Shown here: piece after piece, positions 1 to 12,800 of the stretch
Numbering within the stretch: the stretch's first letter is position 1
Layout of the letters: every line of letters begins with the position of its first letter
Assembly: GCA_944989445.1 (NCBI GenBank)
Contig: CALYLW010000180.1
Coordinates: forward strand, 1,504,798-1,568,797
Direction: 5' to 3'
From: Ampullaceana balthica
Lineage: Eukaryota; Mollusca; Gastropoda; Lymnaeidae
Length of the DNA: 64,000 nucleotides
The notes under the pieces: model-generated
Database searches by the model: none
Seen by the model: only the letters and a program-made list of their open reading frames with translations
What the model was told of the DNA's origin: nothing
Position numbers and translations under genes: made by a program

Positions 1-720
1 TTGTAATGTGTACATACACTTTTCCCAAGAGCATTAACAGACCAAAAACAAAAGTTACTACAGGTCTGGCCACCACTGGATTAAACCAATATTGCTCACA
101 CTGAATTGAACTACCAGAATTTCAAATTTTTCCTAACCATTAACTCCACAGATCCAATTAAAAACAATCTATGTAAATGGACGATTTCAAAATAAATCAA
201 AGAGCATTTTAAAAATATGAAAACATCCAAGTCTCAGGATGTTAATTAATGCCCCAAGAACAAATGAACTTTACAAATCACACTAAAAATTTGGAAACCT
301 ATTTTCAGGGCTAAACAAACACTCTACTAATTATGGCGAAGGGTTTTAACATTTTGGGGGGTGGGGAATGCAAGAGGAAATCATTGTGTAACTTTTCAAG
401 TTGAAAATGCAGTTAAATTGTTATGTTCAAAATTATTGAAATAAAAAAATTAACTTTAAATTATTATATAAAATAATAATTTCCCAGCATTTCCTTTCCT
501 GTGTCCAAATTTGTGGTAATTTTTATAAAAATTTCATGTTCATATATGATAAAAAACAGAACATGTCTGCTGACTTTGAAAATGATCAAAATACATGTAA
601 GCTGCTCTTAATTATAAATGGCTCTATGACTGTTTAAACATTGAATGATTCATGTATACCTGCATATTGATAGACCTGAATTTAAAAAAAAACATACATG
701 ACAAAACAAAAATACAAACA
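1..720 (-). other. RBM39 3' UTR / downstream sequence
   Basis: AT-rich sequence past the RBM39 stop. No canonical AATAAA or ATTAAA on the minus strand was found by eye, so the cleavage site may lie beyond the window edge. No coding potential seen. Confidence 0.5.
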
Positions 721-872
721 CTATCGCAAAGGAGGCTGTGACATAAATCCTGTTTGATATGATGCAGAGAGTGCTTGAGATGATGGCATGAGGAGCTGGT
801 TAGCACGAACTGAGTCGGCAAATAGACTGTGATAATTAGGAAGAGGTACATAAGCTGCTGTAATCACACGTC
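721..872 (-). CDS. RBM39: RBM39 coding exon 13 and stop
   Basis: Acceptor TCTTTCAG; encodes GRVITAAYVPLPNYHSLF and a short lineage-specific tail ending SQPPLR, stop TAG at 723-721. Vertebrate RBM39 stops about 20 residues after LPTYHNLF; this tail is slightly longer. Confidence 0.95.
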
Positions 873-3800
873 CTGAAAGAAGTAACCAAAATGTAATATT
901 AGGAACTTCTTTGGTTTTAAAATCAAAACAAGACAATGTCATTTTTAAAGATTTCAGTTAAAACATCATACTAAAATAGTTGGTTGATCTTTAAATGTTC
1001 AAATGAAAGTTGTACCAACTACAACCAATGTTCCCTACTGGACTGCTGTCCCGTTTTTTGGGTATTTTCTAGTTTGCCTCTATACCACTGTCCCTATTTT
1101 TCTGCACCTCACTAGATACTGGAGAACAATGCACCAGAAGCTAAAATTAACCAACCAATTGTAGTTTAACCTAAATATAAGCCATTGCAAAAGGCTGCCC
1201 ATGTTTTTAATTTAACTCATTCGCTACTAATGCGACCTACCCCCCTTGCTAGTAATGCGCCTAAATGCAACATGGCGCCTAGCAATGTGCATACATCACG
1301 CAACCTCGTGAGAAGCATTGTTACAGTGTGAATAGCTCTTGGCTTTTTAAAAAGTAGAAACATCGCTGATTTCGTTTTTAACAAAACGGATGCTTATATC
1401 ATTTACGGTTCAAAAGCTGTGTGGCTTAGAAGTGGGGCTCCATTTGGTGAAATTTGAACATGTCTTATACAATGGCCTTTCATTTTCTTTACTCTTTAAT
1501 TGCTGCTTCAACATCTAATTAACAGCAGTTAATAATTCAAACAATTAGGAGGAATCAGACCAAAATACAATAGACTTTGATAGTGATAATAAATAACTCT
1601 GATCAGAGTGACGCTAACAAGAGTGATGATGGAGATACTGTCACTGAATCTTGGTCAGACAATTTGACCAGTGTTACAGACAAGCTAGAAAATGTTGATG
1701 TAATTATAGGGGAAATCATTTTATCCCTATTGACAGCAGTCTCATAGACTACTTCAAGCTTTTCATGAACTCTGCCATAATAGAGTTTTTAATTGCTGAA
1801 ACAAACAGATACGCTGAACCGCAGCAAACAGCCAAGGGTAAGAAAGACACCCAGTGGAAGGAGGCTACTAATGAGGATATATATAAATTCCTCTACATCA
1901 ACATCATGTTTAGACTGAAGTAACCATTTACAAAATTGTATTGGTCAGTGGTTAAGAAGTTACTGAAAGTGACATGAGACAATAATACTATAAAAGGTGA
2001 CAGACAACGGCGGTCAACACCTAAAAACAGTGATGAAAAATTGAAAAAACACTTTTCCAGGATTTATATAAAATATATTTGTGAATTAAAGTGCATCAAC
2101 CTGCATCCCTTTTTTAAAAGCTCATCCAATTTTCTGTTTTTTGGTGCATGTTTTATTTTAAATTTTCATTTAGATGTTTAAAAATATTATTTAACATGGG
2201 GGTGCATGTTTTTTGAGAGTGAGCTCCCTTTGCTTAGTATTTCAGGGGGTGTTTTGGTTTTTGTGCTTAGTAGCATATGGCCTAAATGGATTAATTTTTA
2301 TCTGTTAATGTGAAACCAAATTAAAAATTCATTAAAAAAAGCCTGATGAACCAAGCAATAGACAGAAAAGTGGAACTAGGTCTAGATGATTTATCCTTTT
2401 GTTTTTTTCAGTCTCTAAGTCATAATTTTATCAAGAATATGTCTCTAGTTCAAATAACACACCAAGTACTAAGTGAGAGTTAATCATAATTGTGTTGTGT
2501 GTAGGGCATGTGTAGTGTGTATGGAAAAACACTTCAGATACACTCCTGGAGTATCTTAAATAGACAATCCATGTAATAAGAAGATTTAGAAGAACAATTG
2601 TTAAGAAACAAGATTGATTTTGCTAAGTGGATTGGAACAAATAGGTGGAATATTGACACTAGATGAAAGATAAACCTATTTACTATTTAAATTTACTACA
2701 ATGTCTCAAAGTTCCATCTTATTACAACCACGTGTTTGCAGGGCCGTCTTAATGCATAGGCCCGTTGGGCATTTGCCCGGGGCCCATGAGCATAGGGGCC
2801 CCATGGGAATATGATTATTTATATATATTATGTATATTTATTTTTTATTCCTGCGATTGGCACACTCTTTCTTTGTCCAGGGCCCAACACTATTTCTTTG
2901 CCCGGGGCCAAAAATGGTGTAAAGACGGCTCTGCGTGTTTGCATGTATATTAATTTTTTCTAAAGCATATTTGTTTTTTCTTCTATAATGTTCAGAAACC
3001 CAGACATATGGGTTAGGTTCAGGTCTCTAGGCTTGGTAGGGTTAAGCTGCGCTGCAGGGCAGATAGATATCTGACTGAAATTGAGCAGCAATTTAAAATT
3101 ATAGTGCAGCAAATTTTGATAAGGATGAAATATAGCATCTATGTCTGTGGGTATAAAATTTTGCACACAAAAATGGATGGTGTGAACACACGAGTTTGTT
3201 ATTTTGCACACTGTACAACGAACCTTACAGGGAACACTGACTACAACTTCTACAATATTAGGAACTTCTTTGAGATATAGATGAGGATATTTTAAGTAAA
3301 TGAAAAACCTAAATATCATTGTATAGGTATAACATCGCATATACATTGGATGAGGAATTTTAAAATCTATATTTTATGATAAGCATTTACAAGATTACTA
3401 TGACTAGTATCGATAATATAAAATGTATGAATCAAATAAAAACTTACCTGCATAAAATCTTCCATGTAATGCATTTACAGATGCTACAGCTGCAGATATA
3501 CTTGGACATTTTACATACACATTTCCTTGGGGTGAGTTTTTGTCAACATAAAGATGAAGAACACCTCCATGCTTATTACATTCATCAATTACATCATCCC
3601 GAACTTCCTGGTCCCAGTTAGTTCTTGTTTCACTGAAAATTCAAATACCAATCTTTGACAAAAGGCTTAGCACCTTTGAGATATAATACACAGTATGAAT
3701 TCATTGAAAAAAATAAACCATTAAGTGATCTTGATTTTAAAAACTAATAAAACATAATGACTTAAAGCTTCTATAAAACGGGAAAATAAAATTAATAATC

Positions 3801-6800
3801 AGCTTTAATTGCTATCACATTTTTATGCCAACCAATTATTCATTTCAAGTTTTAATTTAGTGAGGATTTCTTCTACCAAATCAAATGAATTCTTTGAATT
3901 AAATTGATTACTAATAAAAGACTTACGTGGCAGGTTCAAACATATTTGACAACATAAAACACTGGGTAGCAATGGGAGGAGCAGCAAGTTGGATATGTTG
4001 CGCAACAGCTGCTCCGGGGGTAGCAGCCAGATTGGCTTGGAGCCCAGCTTGTAGTGGCAGTGGTGCGTGGGGGTTTATAGGTATTCCACCAATGGAGCCT
4101 GCTGCATGGGTCAAGTTGTTAAGGGCATTTGCAGCATAATGTGGAATTTGGAAACCTGTTCCTTTTTTAGGATAATATATATATGGATAAGACAAAAAAT
4201 ACTGATTGATGAATTGACAAAATCTTTCATTACCTATAATCTCATAGTCATAGATATATATTTTTTTTTAAACTCCATTATGGCAAAAAATTGATAAACT
4301 ACATGTAGTAATAATTATTATCAAAATGATTTAACACGCATAAGAAAATTTCAATGAAATACCCTCTGCTAATTTCGCCATTAGCTGCAGTCGTCCTGTA
4401 GCACCAAGATCAATGCCTGCTCTATCCATTTCATCAGTGTCTAACTGTCCTTGACCTGGAGGTTGTCCATTTTCTGAGGTACGTTCAGTAACGTGACCTA
4501 CTTTCATTGGACGTCCAGCCAATTCAAAGCCATTTAGTTGATCAAGTGCCTTTTTAGCATCATCCGCATTAGCAAACTGAAATTTAAAGAATGTACAATA
4601 TATTTTTTAAAAACGTTCTTTTTATTTTTGATTCATAAAATTTTTATAATTTACAGAGCCACTTCATGTAATTGTATAATTAATTAGTATAAACTTTGTT
4701 AGTAGGTAAAACAAAAACCTTTACATTAAATATAACACAAATCAAAAAACCCTTTAGTTTAAAAACTGAAAACTTAATCAAATAATAAAAGCTGTTTACT
4801 TTATTATAATTTTGTTTATACAAAAGGAGATAGCTAAATCCTTTAAAACATTTCTCAATTACTATTTTTTCTGTCCTTTTAATCAAAATTGTTGAAAGGA
4901 TATATGTAAGTTATTTCAGACAAAAGGGAACAAAATTCCTCTTTACAGGTAGATGAAGAAAGCACTGAGTAACTTTTTTAAAAGGCTGTCTTACAAAGAT
5001 AATGGAGCGGAACAATTTGTTAAAGAGGTCGGACTGCTCTTGCAGTTCCAGCCTATGCCTCCAGCCTCAGCAGTCACCTGGATCCTTGGTGCCCTGGAAG
5101 GACGTGCCCGCCAAGACATATTGGACCGGGCACCGACCGAGATTAACATCCCTGATAAACTTCTCAACCTAATAACGAAGAACTGGGGAGATCAGCGGGA
5201 TGGCACCACCCTGGCCTCGACCTTTTACAGACGGCAGCAGGGCTTAGGTGAAAGCGTGGAGGACTATGCGGCTAACTTACACAGCCTCTTTACCCTAGCC
5301 AACAATGCACGGCCCGGCACGCTGGCGGAGGACATGCTGAAGAGTGCATTTGTGCAGGGCCTACAGCCGGCAGCGCTACCGCGGGACATCAAGGCCTACG
5401 CTCAGACAGTACCTTTGATGAGGTTCGTAGGGAAGCCCAAAGGTGGATGAGAGAGGATTTTGCCGATGTTGCCACCACGGCACAGCTCTCAGCAGCACCT
5501 CTCCCTGACTGGACACAGTTAACGCAACAACTAATGGCCCACATAGACCAGCAGGTAGCAGCTGTAGCAGATAGGCTCCAACAGTCAATGCACCAGCGCC
5601 GAGGGGACACGGAAGCCAATGGTGTCCACTATACACCAGGATCCAGACAGCCAAATCCGGGCCAACAACATCTTCAGCCCGCACACAGACAGTCTAATCA
5701 ACCACAGGGACAATCTCTTCGGGGCAACCTGACCTGCATGTGGTGTAGTCGAAAGGGCCACCTAGAGGACGAGTGCCAGGCCAAAAAGAGGTACGTCGCC
5801 CTCCAAAATGGTGCACCCCAACAACATCCTCAACAGCAACCAGAATTCGTGAGATGCTTTCCGTCACATACAGTTTTCAACCGCCGAATAACAGTTAAGT
5901 CCATAGAACTTACTGGTGAATGCCCAACTCTGGATACAGCCCTAAATGGTCACCAGGGTGTGGCACTTATTGACACGGGGAGCGATGTAAGCACCATCAC
6001 CGAAACATGGGCATCCCAACACCTTGGTCACCTCACCCTTGAAACCAGCTTCGTCACGCTACGAGCCGTCAACGGAGATGAGGTGCCATATCTTGGAATC
6101 GTGACGGCCGGTGTGCAGCTACTAGGGCAACATCCACAAGATGTCCCGTTCCTCATCGTCAAGACCCCAAATGATCTGGTGACACAAGTGCGGAAGAAAG
6201 AGGCGCCAGTTCTACTTGGCATGAATGTACTAAAACGGTGGCTACCTCATGCCAACCAGGTACCCCAGTTTCTGGCATCAACAGTCAACTGCTGTGATTT
6301 AAAGACAGTGCCCAAGACTGCGCCTGTGGCTGAGAGTTTTATCCCAGCCAATTCTCGCACACACAAGAACATAACAACACAGTCCTTGCTGGCGACAGCA
6401 TGTACACAGCCAATAAAGCATAGGCACCCTCGGCCCAGCCAGCCCCGTCACAAAAAGAAACACCGCCTCGCTTTACAGAAACTGAAACAAGAGGTTAGCG
6501 AAAGGACATCTTTATCTTTGAAGGACAAGCATGCGAGCGAACATCCTCCACCAGTAGGCAACTTTGTCTATTTACGTAATGGAGTACAAGGACAAAATAA
6601 ATTCCAAGACTATTGGAAACCAGATTTATACTGTGTCACTGCCCGCCTACCATACAGGCATGTGTACAAAGTACAACCCCTGGCCGGAGGTGCAGAGAAA
6701 ACAACAAACAGAAAAGATCTGATTCTGGCGAAGGCACCTCTGTCAGATAAAGTTCCTGAGGCAGAGATACAGCCGCCAAATACCACATCAGCAAGCGAAA

Positions 6801-9800
6801 GTGATGATGAGGTGTTCGTCATCTCTACAGTGTGACGCAGAGACAAGCAGCCCGATGCAGGGGCGGACCCACCCTCACCCGGGGCACCGCACAGGTCAGC
6901 CCGTATCGCCCAACGTTCCAACACGGATAGCTATTCCCGAGGGCCACCTACTTTGATATTTCTTAGTTGCATATTGCTCTCATTTTATAGTAACAATAAT
7001 ATCTTAGTCTAATTTTTTTCGATCAGCAAAAGATGAAAGTCCTACAGAAACTGAGAGACTGGACACCGTTTTGTTGTTAAAAATGTGTTTATGATTCATG
7101 AGTCTATTATTATACTCAAACTGTTCCTGGTCATGGTATGCAAGTTTGTGTTGTCTAGTAAAGGTCTAAGATTGTGACCAGGCTTATTTTGTCATTGTAT
7201 GTGACGTTTTTTTCTTTGTTTTCTTCGGCAAACCATATGTATTGACCAGCGAGGACGCTGGCATTCAGGGGCCTGGGGAAACAGTAGCCGTCTGCTAGAG
7301 TTAAACCTCAGCAGTCCGCCTTAGTGACTGGCAGGTCACTGCAGGTTCACTCCAGCCCTCGTGACTGGAGTTCACTCGAGGTGACTGCCAGCGGGCCAGT
7401 AACACACTGCCCCTGGTCTGTGTGAGAGATTGATTGGTAATAATGTGGTAGTGTGTACAACCACACAGCGCCGCACCATGTGCACCGCACCGAGATGCAC
7501 TAGGTGGTATGAGAGAAGAAAGGAAGTAGAAAAAGAATGACAGTTGAGTGTGCCAAGAACAGCTGTTCCATTTGTATTATTGTTGTAAATAAAACTGTTG
7601 TATATCCTTGCCGGGTGAATTGGACTTTATCATTATTTTTAATTAACTTAGCCACCACTCGGCTACAAAAGTTTTAACAAATATCACTATATTAGATAAC
7701 TTATACCATAAACACTAAGGTTGTTAAGACGCTGGTTTTTGAGGACCCGTTAACAGTTCAAAAAAAGACTGATGAACCGCCAGTCCCTATATGCCTTATG
7801 TTTTGAGAACCAACGACAGAATGTTTTCACCCCGCGTCGTCTGATGGTGGCATCAAAGTCCGCTTCACCCGCTTGTGTTCAGCTCTTTTTCGCGATGCTC
7901 TCAATTCAGCGAATTAAAAAAAAATCTTCCAAAGAATTAAGTAAACAGTGATGGTTTATAGTCAATTTTTAATTCTTTTTCTTTTTTATTTTGAGGACTC
8001 GTGATTAACCGTTCTAAATAAGAGGATCGGTTAAACCCTTCGTTAAAAATACCGAGGTATTTTTCCTTACTTTAAAAAACCCACGCCTCGCCTCGACCGT
8101 TGGGGTTTTGTGTGTGTGGTGCTGGTCAACTCGCGAATTAAAAAAAAATAAAATTAGAAAGCTTCCCGAGTAAACAGAGGGAAGGCATCAAATTTTCGCC
8201 TCGCGACGTCTGTTGGTGACATCACCACCAGCTTGCGTTCAGCTCTCATGTGCTGTGCTCCTTTTCCAACGCAAACGAAATAAATTTTTAGAAAACATTT
8301 TATATCCATGTGGTAATTTTAAGTCTAATGCCTTTGACGTGCACATACTTAGCTGGAAAACTGTTGATGTAAGACCGAAATCAAATTTGAGGCCCAGTAA
8401 ACCATTTAGTACTACTACTAGTAGGCCTATCTTTCCTTTTGTAATATAAATAGTAACACTCGCCCTATTAAAAATCGTTTACTAACTGAACTCCACTAAC
8501 AGTGATGACGTGTAATTTTATATTATTTATATACCGGAATATTAAGTTTTGACGCTTTGATGTCACGGTCGCTCGCGTATTGGCTCTTGTATTCTGCCGT
8601 AACACAACAAAAAATTAACTCTAGGCAATAAGCTAATACTGATAAATAAAGTTAGGGTTATTCGTTAACAACCTTAATCAATACAATTTAAAATTAATTA
8701 ATTCTTACACTAATGAATCCAAAACCCAGAGAGCGCTGTGTTTCGTGATCTCGCATTATCTTTATATCAATGATCTGAAAAATGTGCAGACATGATTAAA
8801 ATTATCTTAAGACAAACCTACCAATCCTAAATATGATTAATGTCTTAAGAATGATGCTAAATTTATGTTATATTAATGCAATTGCATTTGAGAAGCACAG
8901 AGAATTAGTTTTCTTTATACCCATTTTGGGGTAGATATTATTTATATCTTAATTTTGTATTGTGTAAGGGTGAAACAATCTAGAAATGAAGTTTGTTTCT
9001 CTTGCAAATCATACTAGACAGTAGACAGTAATGTTTGGTGTGTTCAATACCTAACCCTTCTTAAGGCACCAAGCAGCACCTTGTTGGGTTGTGTTGAGGA
9101 TTGCTGTTGTCAGATTTACACATACCCTATACAGGTGTACTGCTATCTTTATCACTTGTAAACAAAATCTTCATGTTACATTTGCATTTCATAATTCAAG
9201 AATTAAATTACATTTAAACATCAAGTGGCTTGAGTCAAGTGCGCACAAGTGAACATAACCCCCAAGACCATTAATGATAAAAAGAATATTAAGTGTGGCA
9301 CGGTTTCAATAATTTAATGACAGTATATATACAAATTTAGAAACCCCTAACCTTTCCAAAAGGCTCAAAAATGCCTCGAAGCATATCCTCTGTTATATTA
9401 AAATGTAAAGACCCAACATAAAGCCTCATAGGTCCTTCACTGGGCTTTTGTGGAGCAGGTGTTGCAGCAGGTTGAGCCCTATTTTTCTCAGCTTGTGATG
9501 GTTGCACTAATATAGGCACACCCAGAAGTTTCTGACCTGACAAACCAATAGCCAAGGGAACAGACTCTGGATCAACAAACTCTACATAGCAGATACCCTT
9601 TGACCTGCGAGTCTTATTGTCAGTAATAAGACGCACATCACGAACCTGTAAACAAAATTTTACTATTTCATAAAAAGGGCTAATTCAAAGTTTCATTTGA
9701 GCCTGGTCTATAATTTTATTCGGTGAAAATTAGCTTTGCATTTAGAAAAAGGAAATGGCTTTTGATGTTAAAATACATTTGATAGTATTTATATCAGACT

Positions 9801-12800
9801 ATGATGAAAATAGAAACATATCTTTAATAGAATGGCTTAAAATATTAATGAGGTAATGAAACAGAGAAAAAATGTAAAGACATTTACAAGTTTCTAGAAT
9901 TAAAAAAAATATTTACTTTCCCAACTGATGAAAAAAACTCTTCCAAATCTCTGGGTCTAATTCTAGCAGATAACTGCATACAAAACACTGTTCTAACATC
10001 TCTTTCTTCTGGAGTAAGTTCTGGCTCCCTGTCAAAAAAAAAGATAATTTAAATAAATAGAAAAAACAACACCAAAATCCCATAAACTGGTAACAAAATT
10101 ATATTAACAGCTTAGACAAAATATTTTATGGTAATAAAGGAATTGATATATAATAAAACAAACCCGTAAAAACAAAGTTTTCTACTATAAATCCCTTATA
10201 TTTGAGTCATAATTATAAGTATTGATTATTTTCCAACGCCACAAATATTTACAGACTGACACCGAGTGATGTCCCGTCTTTTAACGGGGGATGGGACGTG
10301 AGGGGGTGTTGGCACGACGGTCGACGTCTAAGCGTCAACTCAAATTCACGTGAAAAAAAACAATAACAAACATAACAAACCGTGAATTTGAATAACATAC
10401 GTTATATAAGGATAAACTAAAAATGCATTAATTTATTTACGGTACGTTCGATCGATCTGAAATTTTGATACGATGCATTGTTAGGTAAGACAGGTCCGTG
10501 TGCCAAATTTCAGCTCGATCGGATCACGGGAAGTGGGTCATTTTTGACTTTTGTTTTTCCGCCCGCCCGCCCATGAGATGATGAGATGGCTGCGAAGTTA
10601 ATATAAGAGATTTAAAAATTATCTTTACCTTTGCCTTTCAATTCTTGGTGGATCAACTCTGAAATAAAATATAAACATATACAGTTAATAAAAATAGTTT
10701 ACCAAAAAATTACATAATTTTAAATCATTGAATAAGTGCTAATAATTTACACATGGAAATAAGGATTGATTATGAATATTTTCACGTGTAGAAATTACAT
10801 ACACTGCAACTCCCCATAAAGAGGGTTCTATAAAAAATTACTAATTACTAGTCATTAAGTTCTAGGCAGACCTATGGCCTGGAAAATGCACACACCATTG
10901 TGTTCATTTTTTAAAAGTTTATTTAATTTAAAATAAATATTTCTAAACTCTTTAAAACAATTATTTTCATTTATCGGGGGTGTACCTTTTAGGTTCAGTT
11001 TCAGGAAGACTTTTCCTGGAAGAAAAAATATATTATGTCACACAATGTGCCTTTGAAACTTAAATTTAAAAGCAGTGTTATGAATGATTTCACATGAACA
11101 CAGCTTACAGTGTACCTCCAGAAATATGGAGTATCAAATAAGTTCCATCAAAAGAATGTAGATTGCTAAAAAAAATTTTTTTAAATGTCCCATCAAGTTT
11201 TAAGGTTGTTTTACTATTCCCAAGGAATTTTCAGCCTTAGTTAAACCCTATATATATATTTTTTCCACAAATTCTTTTTTAAATGTTTGAAGAATATAAT
11301 ATAAAATTGCCAGATAATGCTTGCGTTATTTTGGTGCTTAACTTAACTATAAGATGCCTGACAATGTATTTAAAAAAATTTGCAGAATGATAAAATTATT
11401 CCCTTGGCTATGGCATGCAATGTCAGAGGTTAAAATAGTATTTTATGAATAGGAGCACTTCCAGAATAGATAGGAGATGCCTTTATTTAATGGAATTACG
11501 ATTATTAAAATTTATTTATCATCAAAAGCATTGATGTAGCCAAACATCACTTTGAAATTAAAAATTGACGTTGGAAAAAATTGTGCGAGTTAAAATCAAA
11601 ACCAACTAATCTGATGTTAGTCTTGTACTTTTTCAGGCACCCTAAACTTGTTTAGTAGATTGCTAAACCCTATACTATCAAAGGGAATCAGGAAAAGTGG
11701 AGGATATATTTTGATGGAATTTACCTTTTTATCCCAAAACTATGCCTTAAGCACCCTGATAATGCTATCGGTTAACATATTATAACCATAGTCTTATAAC
11801 TACAGAAAGCAGTTTTGGCAACAATGGTAGAGGACTGCCAAGAAAAAATAATAATTGATAATAAATAATCATAAGATGCCGCATTTATTCAGATGCAGTA
11901 TGATGCCTAAAATTAAATTTTAAATGCTGTTCATAATATCATATTTTATACATCAAAAGCTAATAAGGCTAATAAGTTAATAGAAGTTTAATATATTAAA
12001 TCACCAATTTATGTAGTTTTCTATATATATTTTTTGCCACACGACACATAACAGGAGCAATCAAAAGTTAATTTTAACAACACATGGTACATTCTTTTTC
12101 CGTAAATGACACCAATAACTAAAGTGGTTAAAATAGCGTGTACTAAAGGAGCAGTTCAAGGGCTATCTGTTAAGTAAGATCAGTTAACTGGCTGATAGCG
12201 GTAGTGAGGTGTCTTTCCCATGACTATTCTTGAAGTAGGCCTGTAACTCTAACTTCACCTACATCTTCTGCTGCATAAATCAGTGCTTTGATGTTACAAG
12301 CGCAAAGTTAGCTATAGTATTTTGTGATTTGAAAAAAAATTATTAAAATCTCGGAATGTATTTAACTTTAAATATAAGGAGCGGTTTAAATTTAAAAAAA
12401 CAACAACTTCAGCTAATTGGACAAATTGAAGTTACAGAACAGGACTGAACTATGCTCTAAGGACTGTTGAACCAGTTACTTTATTAATTTCTACCATCTA
12501 TTACTAATAACATACATTAGGTAAACGGATGGTCTACCATAACACCCCTTACATAGCCAGAATACATTATAGATGCTAGTGTGAAGCCTACAAAGGATGC
12601 TTTGTGAGGGACAATGGTCAGTTCTTATTTGTTTAATAAGGCTCCGACTACTACAGTTTCCAACAGATGTCACTTTTGCTTGGTTGTGGCATGTATTATA
12701 AAAGGTATCCAGCTGTTTTCTGCAAACTCCAATGTTGGAATATCTAGCAAGATAATCACCATCAATAAAAGACAAAGCTAAAACAGGGTGTCCACCCAAA

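Larger units (their letters stand above)
4953..7668 (+). mobile_element. Internally deleted Ty3-like LTR retrotransposon remnant
   Basis: Higher-GC insert in RBM39 intron 9, antisense to the gene. It carries a gag capsid-like ORF, a zinc knuckle, an aspartic protease core, and then directly an integrase C-terminal-like tail. Reverse transcriptase, RNase H and the integrase core are absent. A 3' terminal region with AATAAA near 7591 ends about ACTCGGCTACA. No 5' LTR was recognised, so the left end is probably truncated. Exact LTR limits are uncertain. Confidence 0.75.

Noticed and set aside
3927..4294. Plus-strand Gly/Ala-rich ORFs
   Set aside because: Antisense shadows of RBM39 exon 11.
5400..5450. 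Programmed -1 frameshift between gag and the next ORF
   Set aside because: No X XXY YYZ heptamer or nearby structure seen; a one-base loss near 5410 explains the shift.
10225..10622. Helitron
   Set aside because: A terminal-like hairpin exists, but no TC start or CTRR end could be fixed across the copies, so left unclassified.
12491..12799. 102-aa Cys-containing minus ORF as a gene
   Set aside because: No family recognised, no splice context or repeat support; length is compatible with chance.
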